A stretch of 7,404 bases of DNA, taken from Treponema sp. Its GTDB lineage: Bacteria; Spirochaetota; Spirochaetia; Treponematales; Breznakiellaceae. The translations under genes and the position numbers were made by a program. Positions 1 to 6,189 of the stretch are shown in pieces. Location of the stretch: contig JAISAN010000253.1 of NCBI GenBank assembly GCA_031266635.1, forward strand, positions 1 to 7,404. The letters run 5' to 3'. Within the stretch, counting starts at the first letter, position 1; each line of letters starts with the position of its first letter. A model generated the notes under the pieces. It was not told the DNA's origin. It did not search any database and worked only from the letters and a program-made list of their open reading frames with translations.

Positions 1-3
1 TAC

Positions 4-84
4 GCGAGAGTGGTGAAATTGGTAGACACGCCAGACTTAGGATCTGGTGCCTTTGGCGTGGGGGTTCAAGTCCCTTCTCTCGCA
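4..84 (+). tRNA. tRNA-Leu, anticodon TAG
   Basis: Class II leucine tRNA reading CUA (and probably other CUN) codons. The acceptor stem pairs GCGAGAG (4-10) with CTCTCGC (77-83), and A84 is the discriminator base. The D-stem is GTG 13-15 with CAC 27-29. The anticodon stem is CCAGA 31-35 with TCTGG 43-47, and the loop CTTAGGA (36-42) puts TAG at 38-40. The long variable arm, diagnostic of Leu/Ser/Tyr, is TGCC-TTT-GGCG at 48-58. The T-stem is GGGGG 60-64 with CCCTT 72-76 (two G-U pairs) around the TTCAAGT loop (65-71). The 3' CCA is not encoded (CGA follows at 85-87), so CCA must be added enzymatically. Any promoter lies upstream of the window. The 3' end is duplicated at 240-268. Confidence 0.97.
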
Positions 85-110
85 CGAAGTAAGAAAGAAG
101 GGACTTGAAC
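64..110 (+). repeat. 15-bp inverted copy of tRNA T-arm region
   Basis: Bases 96-110 are the exact reverse complement of 64-78, which cover part of the T-stem, the T-loop and the start of the 3' acceptor strand of the tRNA-Leu. Past one mismatch (79 with 95), bases 80-81 also pair with 93-94. In a precursor transcript this makes a hairpin of at least 15 bp that is incompatible with the tRNA T-arm. The same inverted segment can pair instead with the right repeat, as 96-107 with 240-251 (12 bp). Confidence 0.85.
67..95 (+). repeat. 29-bp direct repeat, left copy (tRNA 3' end)
   Basis: Exact 29-base repeat made of the last 18 bases of the tRNA-Leu (from the T-loop to the discriminator) plus 11 bases of trailer. 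The second copy is at 240-268, so the repeat unit is 173 bp. A tRNA 3' end duplicated in this way is the usual mark of an integrase attachment site, where insertion restores the tRNA. The repeat itself is seen directly; the attachment-site reading is inferred. Confidence 0.9.
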
Positions 111-251
111 GGTTCAGCCCGCCTCCCTAGATGCCGCGAAAGCGGCTTCCTTAAAAGGGAGGAAAAGGCGCCAGGGATGGTGCCGTCAGGGCTGAACCGC
201 GGGCCGGAAGTCCGAAGCAGGACGCTGAGGGCTGGAGGCCAAGTCCCTTCT
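96..251 (+). other. small structured element, possible mini-insertion or ncRNA
   Basis: This 156-base stretch is bounded by 12-bp terminal inverted repeats (96-107 and 240-251) and has nested complementarity inside. Stem P1 is GGTTCAGCCC 111-120 with GGGCTGAACC 189-198. Within it, one arm is CCTCCCT 122-128 with AGGGAGG 156-162, carrying a GCCGC-GAAA-GCGGC hairpin (133-146, GNRA-type loop). A second arm is GGCGCC 167-172 with GGTGCC 179-184 (one G-U pair). A weaker hairpin, GTCC 210-213 with GGAC 220-223, follows. The result is a branched, three-way-junction-like fold. No protein gene is convincing here; the frame shared with tig is open but resembles nothing. It could be a palindromic MITE or REP-like element, a non-autonomous integrative remnant, or a transcribed RNA. 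The helices are read directly from the sequence; function is unknown. Confidence 0.5.
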
Positions 252-268
252 CTCGCACGAAGTAAGAA
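240..268 (+). repeat. 29-bp direct repeat, right copy
   Basis: Perfect second copy of 67-95, ending 31 bases before the trigger factor start. It holds no tRNA body: the bases upstream (198-239) do not form D- or anticodon arms, so it is a 3'-end fragment and not a second tRNA. Identity stops sharply on both sides (T66 versus C239, A96 versus T269), which marks clean ends of a duplicated or inserted unit. Confidence 0.9.
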
Positions 269-297
269 TGGCGGCTATCATACATCAAAGAGGATAA
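268..297 (+). other. possible 9-codon leader ORF before tig
   Basis: An ATG at 268 opens a nine-residue frame (MAAIIHQRG) that stops with TAA at 295-297, two bases before the proposed GTG start of tig. Its start codon overlaps the last base of the right 29-bp repeat. Its Shine-Dalgarno is poor (GAAGTAAGA upstream). The close stop/start spacing would allow reinitiation, but a nine-codon frame can easily arise by chance. I see no attenuator-type codon run. Confidence 0.15.
288..294 (+). promoter_or_regulatory. ribosome binding site of tig
   Basis: AAGAGGA lies five bases before the GTG at 300, a normal Shine-Dalgarno spacing. This decides the start. The upstream in-frame candidates (TTG at 105, ATG at 177) lie inside the repeat element. 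The purine-rich stretch before ATG 177 (157-162) is about 14 bases away, too far for a good site. Confidence 0.7.
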
Positions 298-299
298 AT

Positions 300-1667
300 G
301 TGACGGTATCGAAAGAAATTACCCCCCAGGAACATTCAAGTGTTAAACTGACTCTGACAGTTGGAAAGGATGATGTCCGCTCCGAATACGATGGAATTTT
401 GGGGAAATACGGCAAAAACCTGCAAATTCCCGGTTTCAGGAAGGGAAAAGCCCCCCGGGAAATACTGATACGGAAATTCGGGAATATGCTCAAGGACGAA
501 ACCCTGGAAACTATCCTTGAAAAATCAATAACCGAAGTATTTGAAGATGAAAGCCTTGGCAGAGCGGAGCGCCCCCTCCCCTATTCCACCCCCCAGATGC
601 AGGATAAACCGCGGTTCGACCTGGAGCAGGATCTGACTTTTTCCGTGGTTTATGACGTATTACCCAAAGTCGCCGTGGGCCAATGGAAGGGGCTTGAGGC
701 GGAAATCCCCGATGTGGGCGTGGAGGACGGGGACCTTGCCCGGGAGCTGGAGGAAATCCGGGACCGGAATGCCTTTGTTCTGGACCGGGACGAGGGGGCG
801 GCGGCGGAAAAGGACAATGTCGTTACCGTAGATTACTGCGAAACCGGCGAAGATGCCGGGGTAATTCCGGGAACCGAGCGGCAGGATTTTGTTTTTACCC
901 TGGGTTCAGCGTACAATATCTACAAATTTGACGATGAAATCATGGGGATGAAGAAGGGTGAAACGAGGGATATTGAAAAAACGTACCCCGCGGATTTTTC
1001 CGATACCGAACTGGCGGGAAAAACAAAAAAAATCCGGGTTACCCTGACGGCCCTCAAAGAGAAAAAGCTCCCCGAACTGGATGACGATCTGGCCCAGGAT
1101 GTGGATGAAAAATTCCGGACCCTGGACGATTTAAAAAACAGCATCCGGGAACGGCTGGAAAAAAATCTGGGAAAACAGCTCCGGAGCATTAAAGTCAGCA
1201 ATATTCTGGAAAAAATCATGGAAAATACCTCCATAGATATACCCGAATCAATGATCCGTATCGAATTGGAATCCCGGTGGCGGAATCTTGCCCGCCGTTT
1301 CGGCGCTTCGGTGGAAGATGTGGTCAAAATGATGGAAAAATCCGGCAAAAAACTGGAAGAAATCCAGGATGAATGGCGGCCCAGCGCGGTAAAAGCCCTC
1401 CACTCCCGGCTTATTGTGGAAACCCTGATTGAAGAGCAGGGGATGAGCGCCTCGGACGAGGAAATGGAAAAGGAACTGGAAACCATCGCGGAGGAATCGG
1501 GAAACACCCTCGAGGAAGTCAAAAAATACTACGCGGAGGAAAATATGCGGGAATACATCCGGGAAGACATCAAAGAACAGAAGTTATTCGACATTTTATT
1601 GGCGGAAAATACGATAAAACTGGGGGAAAAAACGAATTATCTGGATATTATGGGAAATAATGGTTAG
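300..1667 (+). CDS. tig: trigger factor (ribosome-associated chaperone and prolyl isomerase)
   Basis: 455 residues from the GTG start, close to the usual 430-450. Trigger factor docks at the ribosomal exit tunnel and shelters nascent chains; its FKBP-like domain isomerises prolyl bonds. The N-terminal ribosome-binding domain (about 1-135) carries the signature GFRKGKAP at 45-52. The FKBP-like domain spans about 170-250, from the KDNVVTVDY region to GKTKKIRVTL, with the typical F-x-LG and G-M-K-G-E elements. The helical C-terminal substrate-binding domain (about 255-445) is rich in Lys and Glu. GTG 300 was chosen because the family-like sequence begins there, a Shine-Dalgarno precedes it, and the upstream open frame runs through the tRNA-derived element and looks like nothing known. 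It is the first gene of the operon; clpP follows after 33 bp. No promoter or CIRCE-like heat-shock operator is evident in 85-299, so transcription may enter from the tRNA side. Confidence 0.95.
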   Translation: MTVSKEITPQEHSSVKLTLTVGKDDVRSEYDGILGKYGKNLQIPGFRKGKAPREILIRKFGNMLKDETLETILEKSITEVFEDESLGRAERPLPYSTPQMQDKPRFDLEQDLTFSVVYDVLPKVAVGQWKGLEAEIPDVGVEDGDLARELEEIRDRNAFVLDRDEGAAAEKDNVVTVDYCETGEDAGVIPGTERQDFVFTLGSAYNIYKFDDEIMGMKKGETRDIEKTYPADFSDTELAGKTKKIRVTLTALKEKKLPELDDDLAQDVDEKFRTLDDLKNSIRERLEKNLGKQLRSIKVSNILEKIMENTSIDIPESMIRIELESRWRNLARRFGASVEDVVKMMEKSGKKLEEIQDEWRPSAVKALHSRLIVETLIEEQGMSASDEEMEKELETIAEESGNTLEEVKKYYAEENMREYIREDIKEQKLFDILLAENTIKLGEKTNYLDIMGNNG

Positions 1668-1700
1668 ATTTAATTGTATGGAAAAAAAGCGAGCGGACAA

Positions 1701-2303
1701 ATGAGCAACCTGGTTCCTTATGTCATTGAACAGAGTGGAAATGGCGAACGTTCCTATGACATTTACTCCCGGCTTCTGAAAGACCGGATCGTGTTTCTTG
1801 ACGGGGAAATTAATGATCTGGGCGCGGATCTTGTGGTAGCCCAGCTTCTGTTTCTCGATGGCCAGGATACGGACAAGGATATTAACCTCTATATCAACTC
1901 CCCCGGCGGATCAGTTACCGCGGGGCTGGCGATTTACGACACCATACAGCACGTCAAGTCCGATGTCCAAACCATCTGCCTGGGGCAGGCCGCCAGCATG
2001 GCCGCTTTGATCCTTAGCTCCGGGACGCCGGGAAAGCGGATGGTCCTCCCCTCCTCCCGTGTATTGATTCATCAGCCCTGGGGAGGCGCCCAGGGACAGG
2101 CCCGGGATATTGGTATCCAGTCCAGGGAGATTATCCGCTTGAAAAAACTCACTATCGAGTATTTCGCGAAACATACGGGTAAAGATATTGAACGGATTGC
2201 CGTTGATATGGAAAGGGACTTTTATATGTCTGCTGTTGACGCGGTCAACTACGGGGCCGCTGATTCGATCTTAACGAGGGAAAAACATGGGACGGCTTCG
2301 TAA
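1701..2303 (+). CDS. clpP: ATP-dependent Clp protease proteolytic subunit
   Basis: 200-residue serine peptidase (family S14) that forms two stacked heptameric rings and degrades proteins fed in by ClpX. The catalytic triad is visible: Ser99 in GQAASMAA, His124 in VLIHQPWGG and Asp173 in MERDFYMSA. The NSPGG oxyanion region is at 66-70. The N-terminus (SNLVPYVIEQ, then RSYDIYSRLLKDRI) is the part that forms the axial loops. I chose ATG 1701 because conserved ClpP sequence starts at once after it; a weak purine stretch (GAGCGGA, 1691-1697) precedes it. A TTG at 1674 would add nine residues and is less likely. No long propeptide is seen. The last 17 bases overlap clpX in another frame, consistent with coupled translation of the partner ATPase. 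Confidence 0.97.
   Translation: MSNLVPYVIEQSGNGERSYDIYSRLLKDRIVFLDGEINDLGADLVVAQLLFLDGQDTDKDINLYINSPGGSVTAGLAIYDTIQHVKSDVQTICLGQAASMAALILSSGTPGKRMVLPSSRVLIHQPWGGAQGQARDIGIQSREIIRLKKLTIEYFAKHTGKDIERIAVDMERDFYMSAVDAVNYGAADSILTREKHGTAS
2276..2280 (+). promoter_or_regulatory. ribosome binding site of clpX inside clpP
   Basis: GAGGG sits six bases before the clpX ATG at 2287, within the last codons of clpP. It supports starting clpX inside the clpP reading frame, with a 17-bp overlap, rather than at a later codon. Confidence 0.65.
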
Positions 2304-3540
2304 CGGCTCAGGTGGATTTGAGCGTTCCTGCTCTTTTTGCGGCAAAAGCGCCGATATGGCCCGCAGGCTTATCGCGGGACCGAATGATGTGTTTATCTGC
2401 GATGACTGCGTGGAGGTCTGCCGGAAGATTCTTTCCGATGAGGATCACGACCTGTCTACCCAGTTTACCGGGGACATTCCCACTCCCAAGGAACTCAAGA
2501 GCTATCTGGATCTCTATATTATTGGTCAGGATGACGCAAAAAAGGCCCTGTCCGTGGCGGTTTATAATCATTATAAACGGATAGCCAACCCCGCCAAGGG
2601 GCCGGATGATGTGGAAATTGAAAAATCCAATGTCCTCCTCATTGGGCCCACGGGAACAGGAAAGACCCTTTTGGCAAAAACCCTGGCAAAAAAGCTGCGG
2701 GTCCCCTTTGCCATTGTGGACGCCACCACCCTTACCGAAGCGGGTTATGTAGGGGAAGATGTGGAGAATATCCTCCTTAAATTGATCCAGAGCGCGGGGA
2801 GCAATATCGCCGCCGCCGAGCGGGGGATTGTTTATATCGACGAAATCGACAAGATCGCCCGGAAGGGAGAAAATGTCTCCATCACCCGGGATGTGTCCGG
2901 CGAAGGGGTTCAGCAGGCCCTGTTAAAAATAATCGAGGGAACCATCGCCTCCGTACCTCCCCAGGGCGGACGGAAACATCCCAATCAGGAGATGATCCGT
3001 ATTGATACCACCAACATCCTCTTTATCTGCGGGGGGGCCTTTGTGGGGCTGGATAAATTCATCGAACAGCGGGTGGTTCAGCACCCTATGGGATTCGGCG
3101 CGGATGTACAAAACCGGAGCCAAAAAAACCTCAGGGAACTGTACGATGCTTTGCATCCCGATGATCTGATCCGTTTTGGCATGATCCCCGAATTTATCGG
3201 CCGGCTTCCTATCACCGTAAGCCTTGAGGAACTCCGGCGGGAAGACCTTAGACGGATCATCACCGAGCCGCGGAACGCTATTGTCAAGCAGTACCAGGCG
3301 TCTTTGGCCATAGACAGCGTGAAGCTGGAATTTACCGAAGGGGCCATCAATGCCATTGCGGACATGGCGATCCGGCGGAAAACCGGCGCCAGGGGGCTGC
3401 GGGCCATCGTCGAGCGGCTTATGACCGATATTATGTTTGAAATCCCCTCCATGGAGGGAGACAAGCAGGTTATTATTACCCAGGACGTGGTAGAGAAATC
3501 CGAATCCCCTGAAATTCATCCCCTCCAGAAAAGCGCATGA
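2287..3540 (+). CDS. clpX: ATP-dependent Clp protease ATP-binding subunit ClpX
   Basis: 417-residue AAA+ unfoldase, a normal length for the family. As a hexamer it unfolds substrates and threads them into ClpP. The N-terminal zinc-binding domain has Cys15/Cys18 and Cys38/Cys41. The AAA+ module shows Walker A GPTGTGKT (120-127), pore-1 loop GYVGED (153-158), Walker B VYIDEID (182-188), the RKH loop (229-231), the PEFIGRLP arginine-finger region (Arg306) and sensor 2 GARGLR (367-372). The ClpP-docking loop reads HPMGFGA, so the tripeptide is MGF (268-270), where Escherichia coli has IGF. The gene overlaps clpP by 17 bp. Its TGA stop overlaps the lon ATG as ATGA. The whole gene is intact and shows no sign of transfer. 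Confidence 0.98.
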   Translation: MGRLRNGSGGFERSCSFCGKSADMARRLIAGPNDVFICDDCVEVCRKILSDEDHDLSTQFTGDIPTPKELKSYLDLYIIGQDDAKKALSVAVYNHYKRIANPAKGPDDVEIEKSNVLLIGPTGTGKTLLAKTLAKKLRVPFAIVDATTLTEAGYVGEDVENILLKLIQSAGSNIAAAERGIVYIDEIDKIARKGENVSITRDVSGEGVQQALLKIIEGTIASVPPQGGRKHPNQEMIRIDTTNILFICGGAFVGLDKFIEQRVVQHPMGFGADVQNRSQKNLRELYDALHPDDLIRFGMIPEFIGRLPITVSLEELRREDLRRIITEPRNAIVKQYQASLAIDSVKLEFTEGAINAIADMAIRRKTGARGLRAIVERLMTDIMFEIPSMEGDKQVIITQDVVEKSESPEIHPLQKSA

Positions 3541-6122
3541 AACGCGGGGGCGTTTCAAAAAATGAAAGGGTTGTAAAATTTCTGGAGGCCCTGCGGAACG
3601 CGGCCCTCCGGCGGGAGAACAGGCCCGAAAAACTAAGCGTTGAAGAATTTGCCCTCCTCCCCCTCCGGGAACTGGTGTTATTTCCCAATACGATGGTTCC
3701 CCTGTTCATTACCTACGAGGCGGGAATCAGCGCGGTTAAAGAGGCGCTGCGGAGGGATAACCGGCTGTTCGCGGCCTGCGTCCGGAGCCGGGAGAGCGGC
3801 GAAACCTGGCCCACAGGAACGGTAGTCCGGATCATCCAGCATCTGCGGCTCCCGGACAACACCTTCCGGGTGGTCCTCCAGGGCGAATACCGGGGAACCA
3901 TCAGTACCGTTGTTTCCGGCGGGAATTATACCATTGTCCGGGTTGAGCCGCTTAAAACGGCGGGTCTTTTGGACTTCCAGGATCCCGAAGATATTGCCCT
4001 GACGCGGACGGTGCAAAAATCCTTTGCCCAGTACGCGGAACTTTCCAAAAAAATCGGTACCGACACGCTGACGGCGGTGGAAAAAACCGATAACCCCGAA
4101 CGGATTGCCAATCTGATCAGTAATTCCATAGCCCTCAAGGCTGAAAAAAAAGTAGCCCTCCTGGAGGTTCCGAAGATCCGGCAGCGGCTTGAAAAAATTC
4201 TGGAAACCCTGGAAACGGAAAATCAAATTTTCGGCATCCAGAAAACCATCTCCGGCAAGGTGAAAAACCGGATGGACAAGACCCAGCGGGAATACATTCT
4301 TCACGAACAGCTTAGGGAAATAAACAAGGAACTGGGGAAAGACGCCGCCGAGGATGAATTTGCCGACCTTGAAAAGGCCATTACGGAAAAAAACCCCGGC
4401 GAGGAGGTACTGTTAAAGGCCCGGAAGGAACTGACCCGGCTCCGCAGGCTCCAGCCTTTTACCCCGGAGGCAGGGGTTCTCCGAACCTATCTGGAATGGA
4501 TTGCCGACCTTCCCTGGAGTGATTATTCGGTCGACGCCGGCGCGGATTCAGGAGATGTGGCGGCGGCGGAACGGATCCTCAATGAGGATCATTTCAACAT
4601 GAAGAAGGCCAAGGAACGGGTTCTGGAATTTATCGCCGTCCGGCAGTTGTCGGTGAATACCGCGCGGGAAACCGTTCCGGCCACAGAGGGAATGGTGTCC
4701 GCGGAGGAAACGGCGCCCGCGGAGGGGCCGGAGAAAATGGCGATCCGGGGACCGATCCTCTGTTTTGTAGGCCCGCCGGGAACGGGAAAAACCAGTCTGG
4801 GAAAATCCGTGGCCCGTGCTTTGGGGCGGCGTTTTGTGCGGATCTCGCTGGGGGGCGTCCGGGACGAGGCGGAGATCCGGGGGCACCGGAAAACGTATGT
4901 GGGAGCCCTGCCGGGGAAGATTATCCAGTCCATGCGGAAAGCGGGCACGGTAAATCCCGTGTTTCTCCTGGACGAGATTGATAAGCTTTCCAGCGATTTC
5001 CGGGGAGACCCGGCCTCGGCCCTGCTGGAGGTTCTTGACCCGGAACAAAATTCCACCTTTACCGATCATTATCTGGAAGTACCCTACGATCTTTCAAAGG
5101 TACTGTTTATCACCACCGCGAATTCTCTTTATTCCATCCCCTATCCCCTTTTGGACCGGATGGAAATTATCGAAATTCCCGGATACGGAGAAAACGAAAA
5201 ACTCGCCATTGCCAAACAGTTTCTGGTTCCCAAGGAGCTGCGGGAAAACAGCCTGGGGGCGGCGAAAATCGTGTTTAGGGACGAGACTATCCGGGCGATT
5301 ATCCGCCACTGGACTATGGAGTCCGGGGTCCGGGGGCTTGAACGGGAAATAGCCCGCTGCGTCAGGCGGATCGCCCGGGAGGCGGTTAACCGGGAATACG
5401 GAAAAAATCCGAAAAAACCCATACAATCCTTCAAAAAAAATGTCAGCCCCGAAGACCTGGAAAAACTCCTGGGCCGGTGGAAATACAAAAAAGACGTGGT
5501 GTTTTCCGAAGCCCGGATCGGGGTCTGTTACGGCCTGGCCTGGACCGAAACAGGGGGCGCCATGCTGCCGGTAGAAACCACCCGTTTTAACGGCAGCGGG
5601 GAATATATCATCACCGGAAACCTGGGGAATGTGATGAAGGAAAGCGCCCGGATCGCCCTGTCCTACCTCCGCAGTGTGCAGGACAGGTACTGTTTTCTTG
5701 TAAAAGATATGGGCAATACCGATTTTCACATCCATGTTCCCGAGGGGGCTATCCCCAAAGACGGTCCTTCCGCGGGCGTCACCCTGGCGGCCTCACTCCT
5801 TTCAAGCCTCTGCCAAAAGCCTCCCCGGTCCGGCGTCGCCATGACCGGGGAACTGACCCTCACCGGCCGTATTCTCCCCATCGGCGGCCTCAAGGAAAAA
5901 CTGCTCGCCGCGGTGAGAAACGGTATGGACAAGGTACTCCTCCCCAAGGACAACCGGGATGACTGGGAAGAACTGGACAGGGATATTCGGGAAGCCATTA
6001 GCGTGGAATTTGTGGAAACCGCGCATGAGGCCTTTCGTATTCTCTTTGACCAGGGGATAGAGAGAAAAGAAAAAAAGCGGAAGACCACCGCGGCCAAAAA
6101 ACCGGCAAAAAAAATCCGCTGA
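3537..6122 (+). CDS. lon: ATP-dependent serine protease Lon
   Basis: 861-residue LonA-type protease (family S16), somewhat longer than the usual 780-820. It degrades misfolded and regulatory proteins in the cytoplasm. The substrate-binding N-domain runs from about residue 39 (LLPLRELVLFPNTMVPLF) to about 240, followed by a coiled helical linker (about 240-370). The AAA+ module has Walker A GPPGTGKT (412-419) and Walker B VFLLDEID (475-482), with the TTAN and DRMEIIEIPGY motifs after it. The protease domain has Ser745 in PKDGPSAG and Lys788 in GGLKEK, the expected Ser-Lys dyad 43 residues apart. Oddities are an Ala/Glu-rich insertion before Walker A (about 372-402), a 38-residue N-terminal lead, and a very basic tail (about 843-861). 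ATG 3537 is chosen because no good later start precedes the N-domain. Its Shine-Dalgarno is poor, and the ATGA overlap with clpX suggests coupling. Confidence 0.96.
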   Translation: MKRGGVSKNERVVKFLEALRNAALRRENRPEKLSVEEFALLPLRELVLFPNTMVPLFITYEAGISAVKEALRRDNRLFAACVRSRESGETWPTGTVVRIIQHLRLPDNTFRVVLQGEYRGTISTVVSGGNYTIVRVEPLKTAGLLDFQDPEDIALTRTVQKSFAQYAELSKKIGTDTLTAVEKTDNPERIANLISNSIALKAEKKVALLEVPKIRQRLEKILETLETENQIFGIQKTISGKVKNRMDKTQREYILHEQLREINKELGKDAAEDEFADLEKAITEKNPGEEVLLKARKELTRLRRLQPFTPEAGVLRTYLEWIADLPWSDYSVDAGADSGDVAAAERILNEDHFNMKKAKERVLEFIAVRQLSVNTARETVPATEGMVSAEETAPAEGPEKMAIRGPILCFVGPPGTGKTSLGKSVARALGRRFVRISLGGVRDEAEIRGHRKTYVGALPGKIIQSMRKAGTVNPVFLLDEIDKLSSDFRGDPASALLEVLDPEQNSTFTDHYLEVPYDLSKVLFITTANSLYSIPYPLLDRMEIIEIPGYGENEKLAIAKQFLVPKELRENSLGAAKIVFRDETIRAIIRHWTMESGVRGLEREIARCVRRIAREAVNREYGKNPKKPIQSFKKNVSPEDLEKLLGRWKYKKDVVFSEARIGVCYGLAWTETGGAMLPVETTRFNGSGEYIITGNLGNVMKESARIALSYLRSVQDRYCFLVKDMGNTDFHIHVPEGAIPKDGPSAGVTLAASLLSSLCQKPPRSGVAMTGELTLTGRILPIGGLKEKLLAAVRNGMDKVLLPKDNRDDWEELDRDIREAISVEFVETAHEAFRILFDQGIERKEKKRKTTAAKKPAKKIR
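3538..3557 (+). promoter_or_regulatory. perfect hairpin over the clpX stop / lon start
   Basis: TGAAACGC (3538-3545), a GGGG loop (3546-3549) and GCGTTTCA (3550-3557) form a perfect 8-bp stem. It includes two bases of the proposed lon ATG (3537-3539) and the whole clpX TGA. In mRNA it would bury the lon initiation site unless a ribosome finishing clpX opened it, which suggests coupling. It is followed by A residues, not T, so it is not a plus-strand terminator. The regulatory role is inferred. Confidence 0.5.
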
Positions 6123-6139
6123 GGCCGCTTCTATTTAAA

Positions 6140-6188
6140 GTCTGTCCATAATGTAGACACATTAAAGTAACCGGCTTTGTGGACAGAC
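6140..6188. terminator. probable bidirectional terminator between convergent genes
   Basis: GTCTGTCCA (6140-6148) and TGGACAGAC (6180-6188) form a perfect 9-bp stem. The 31-base interior contains a smaller hairpin, TAATGT-AGAC-ACATTA (6149-6164). It begins 17 bases after the lon stop and one base after the minus-strand glycosyltransferase stop, a natural place to end both transcripts. The flanking T runs are short (CCTATTT on plus, TTTAAAT on minus), so it is not a textbook intrinsic terminator. The large structured loop also leaves open a trapped transposon end or MITE. Confidence 0.5.
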
Positions 6189-6189
6189 C

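Noticed and set aside
198..259. Second tRNA gene ending in the right copy of the tRNA-Leu 3' end
   Set aside because: No D-arm or anticodon arm can be built upstream and no partner for the acceptor 3' strand is present; it is only a 3'-end fragment.
276..281. TATCAT as a -10 box for a tig promoter
   Set aside because: The -35 position (about 253-258) matches poorly, and the implied start would leave almost no leader before the Shine-Dalgarno.
1674..1700. TTG start adding nine residues to ClpP
   Set aside because: Conserved ClpP sequence begins just after ATG 1701, and the TTG lacks a ribosome binding site.
2923..3558. Long minus-strand open frame opposite clpX, and similar frames opposite tig and lon
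   Set aside because: They mirror the codon bias of well-supported plus-strand genes, have no family-like sequence and no good ribosome site; they are shadows.
3557..3562. A run after the lon-start hairpin as an intrinsic terminator on the minus strand
   Set aside because: On the minus strand the T run would come before the hairpin, not after it, and no minus-strand gene ends here.
4574..4590. Perfect 7-bp hairpin (GATCCTC, AAT, GAGGATC) inside lon
   Set aside because: It lies in codons for the conserved ILNEDHF region of Lon, so protein coding explains it, and no nearby signal suggests a role.
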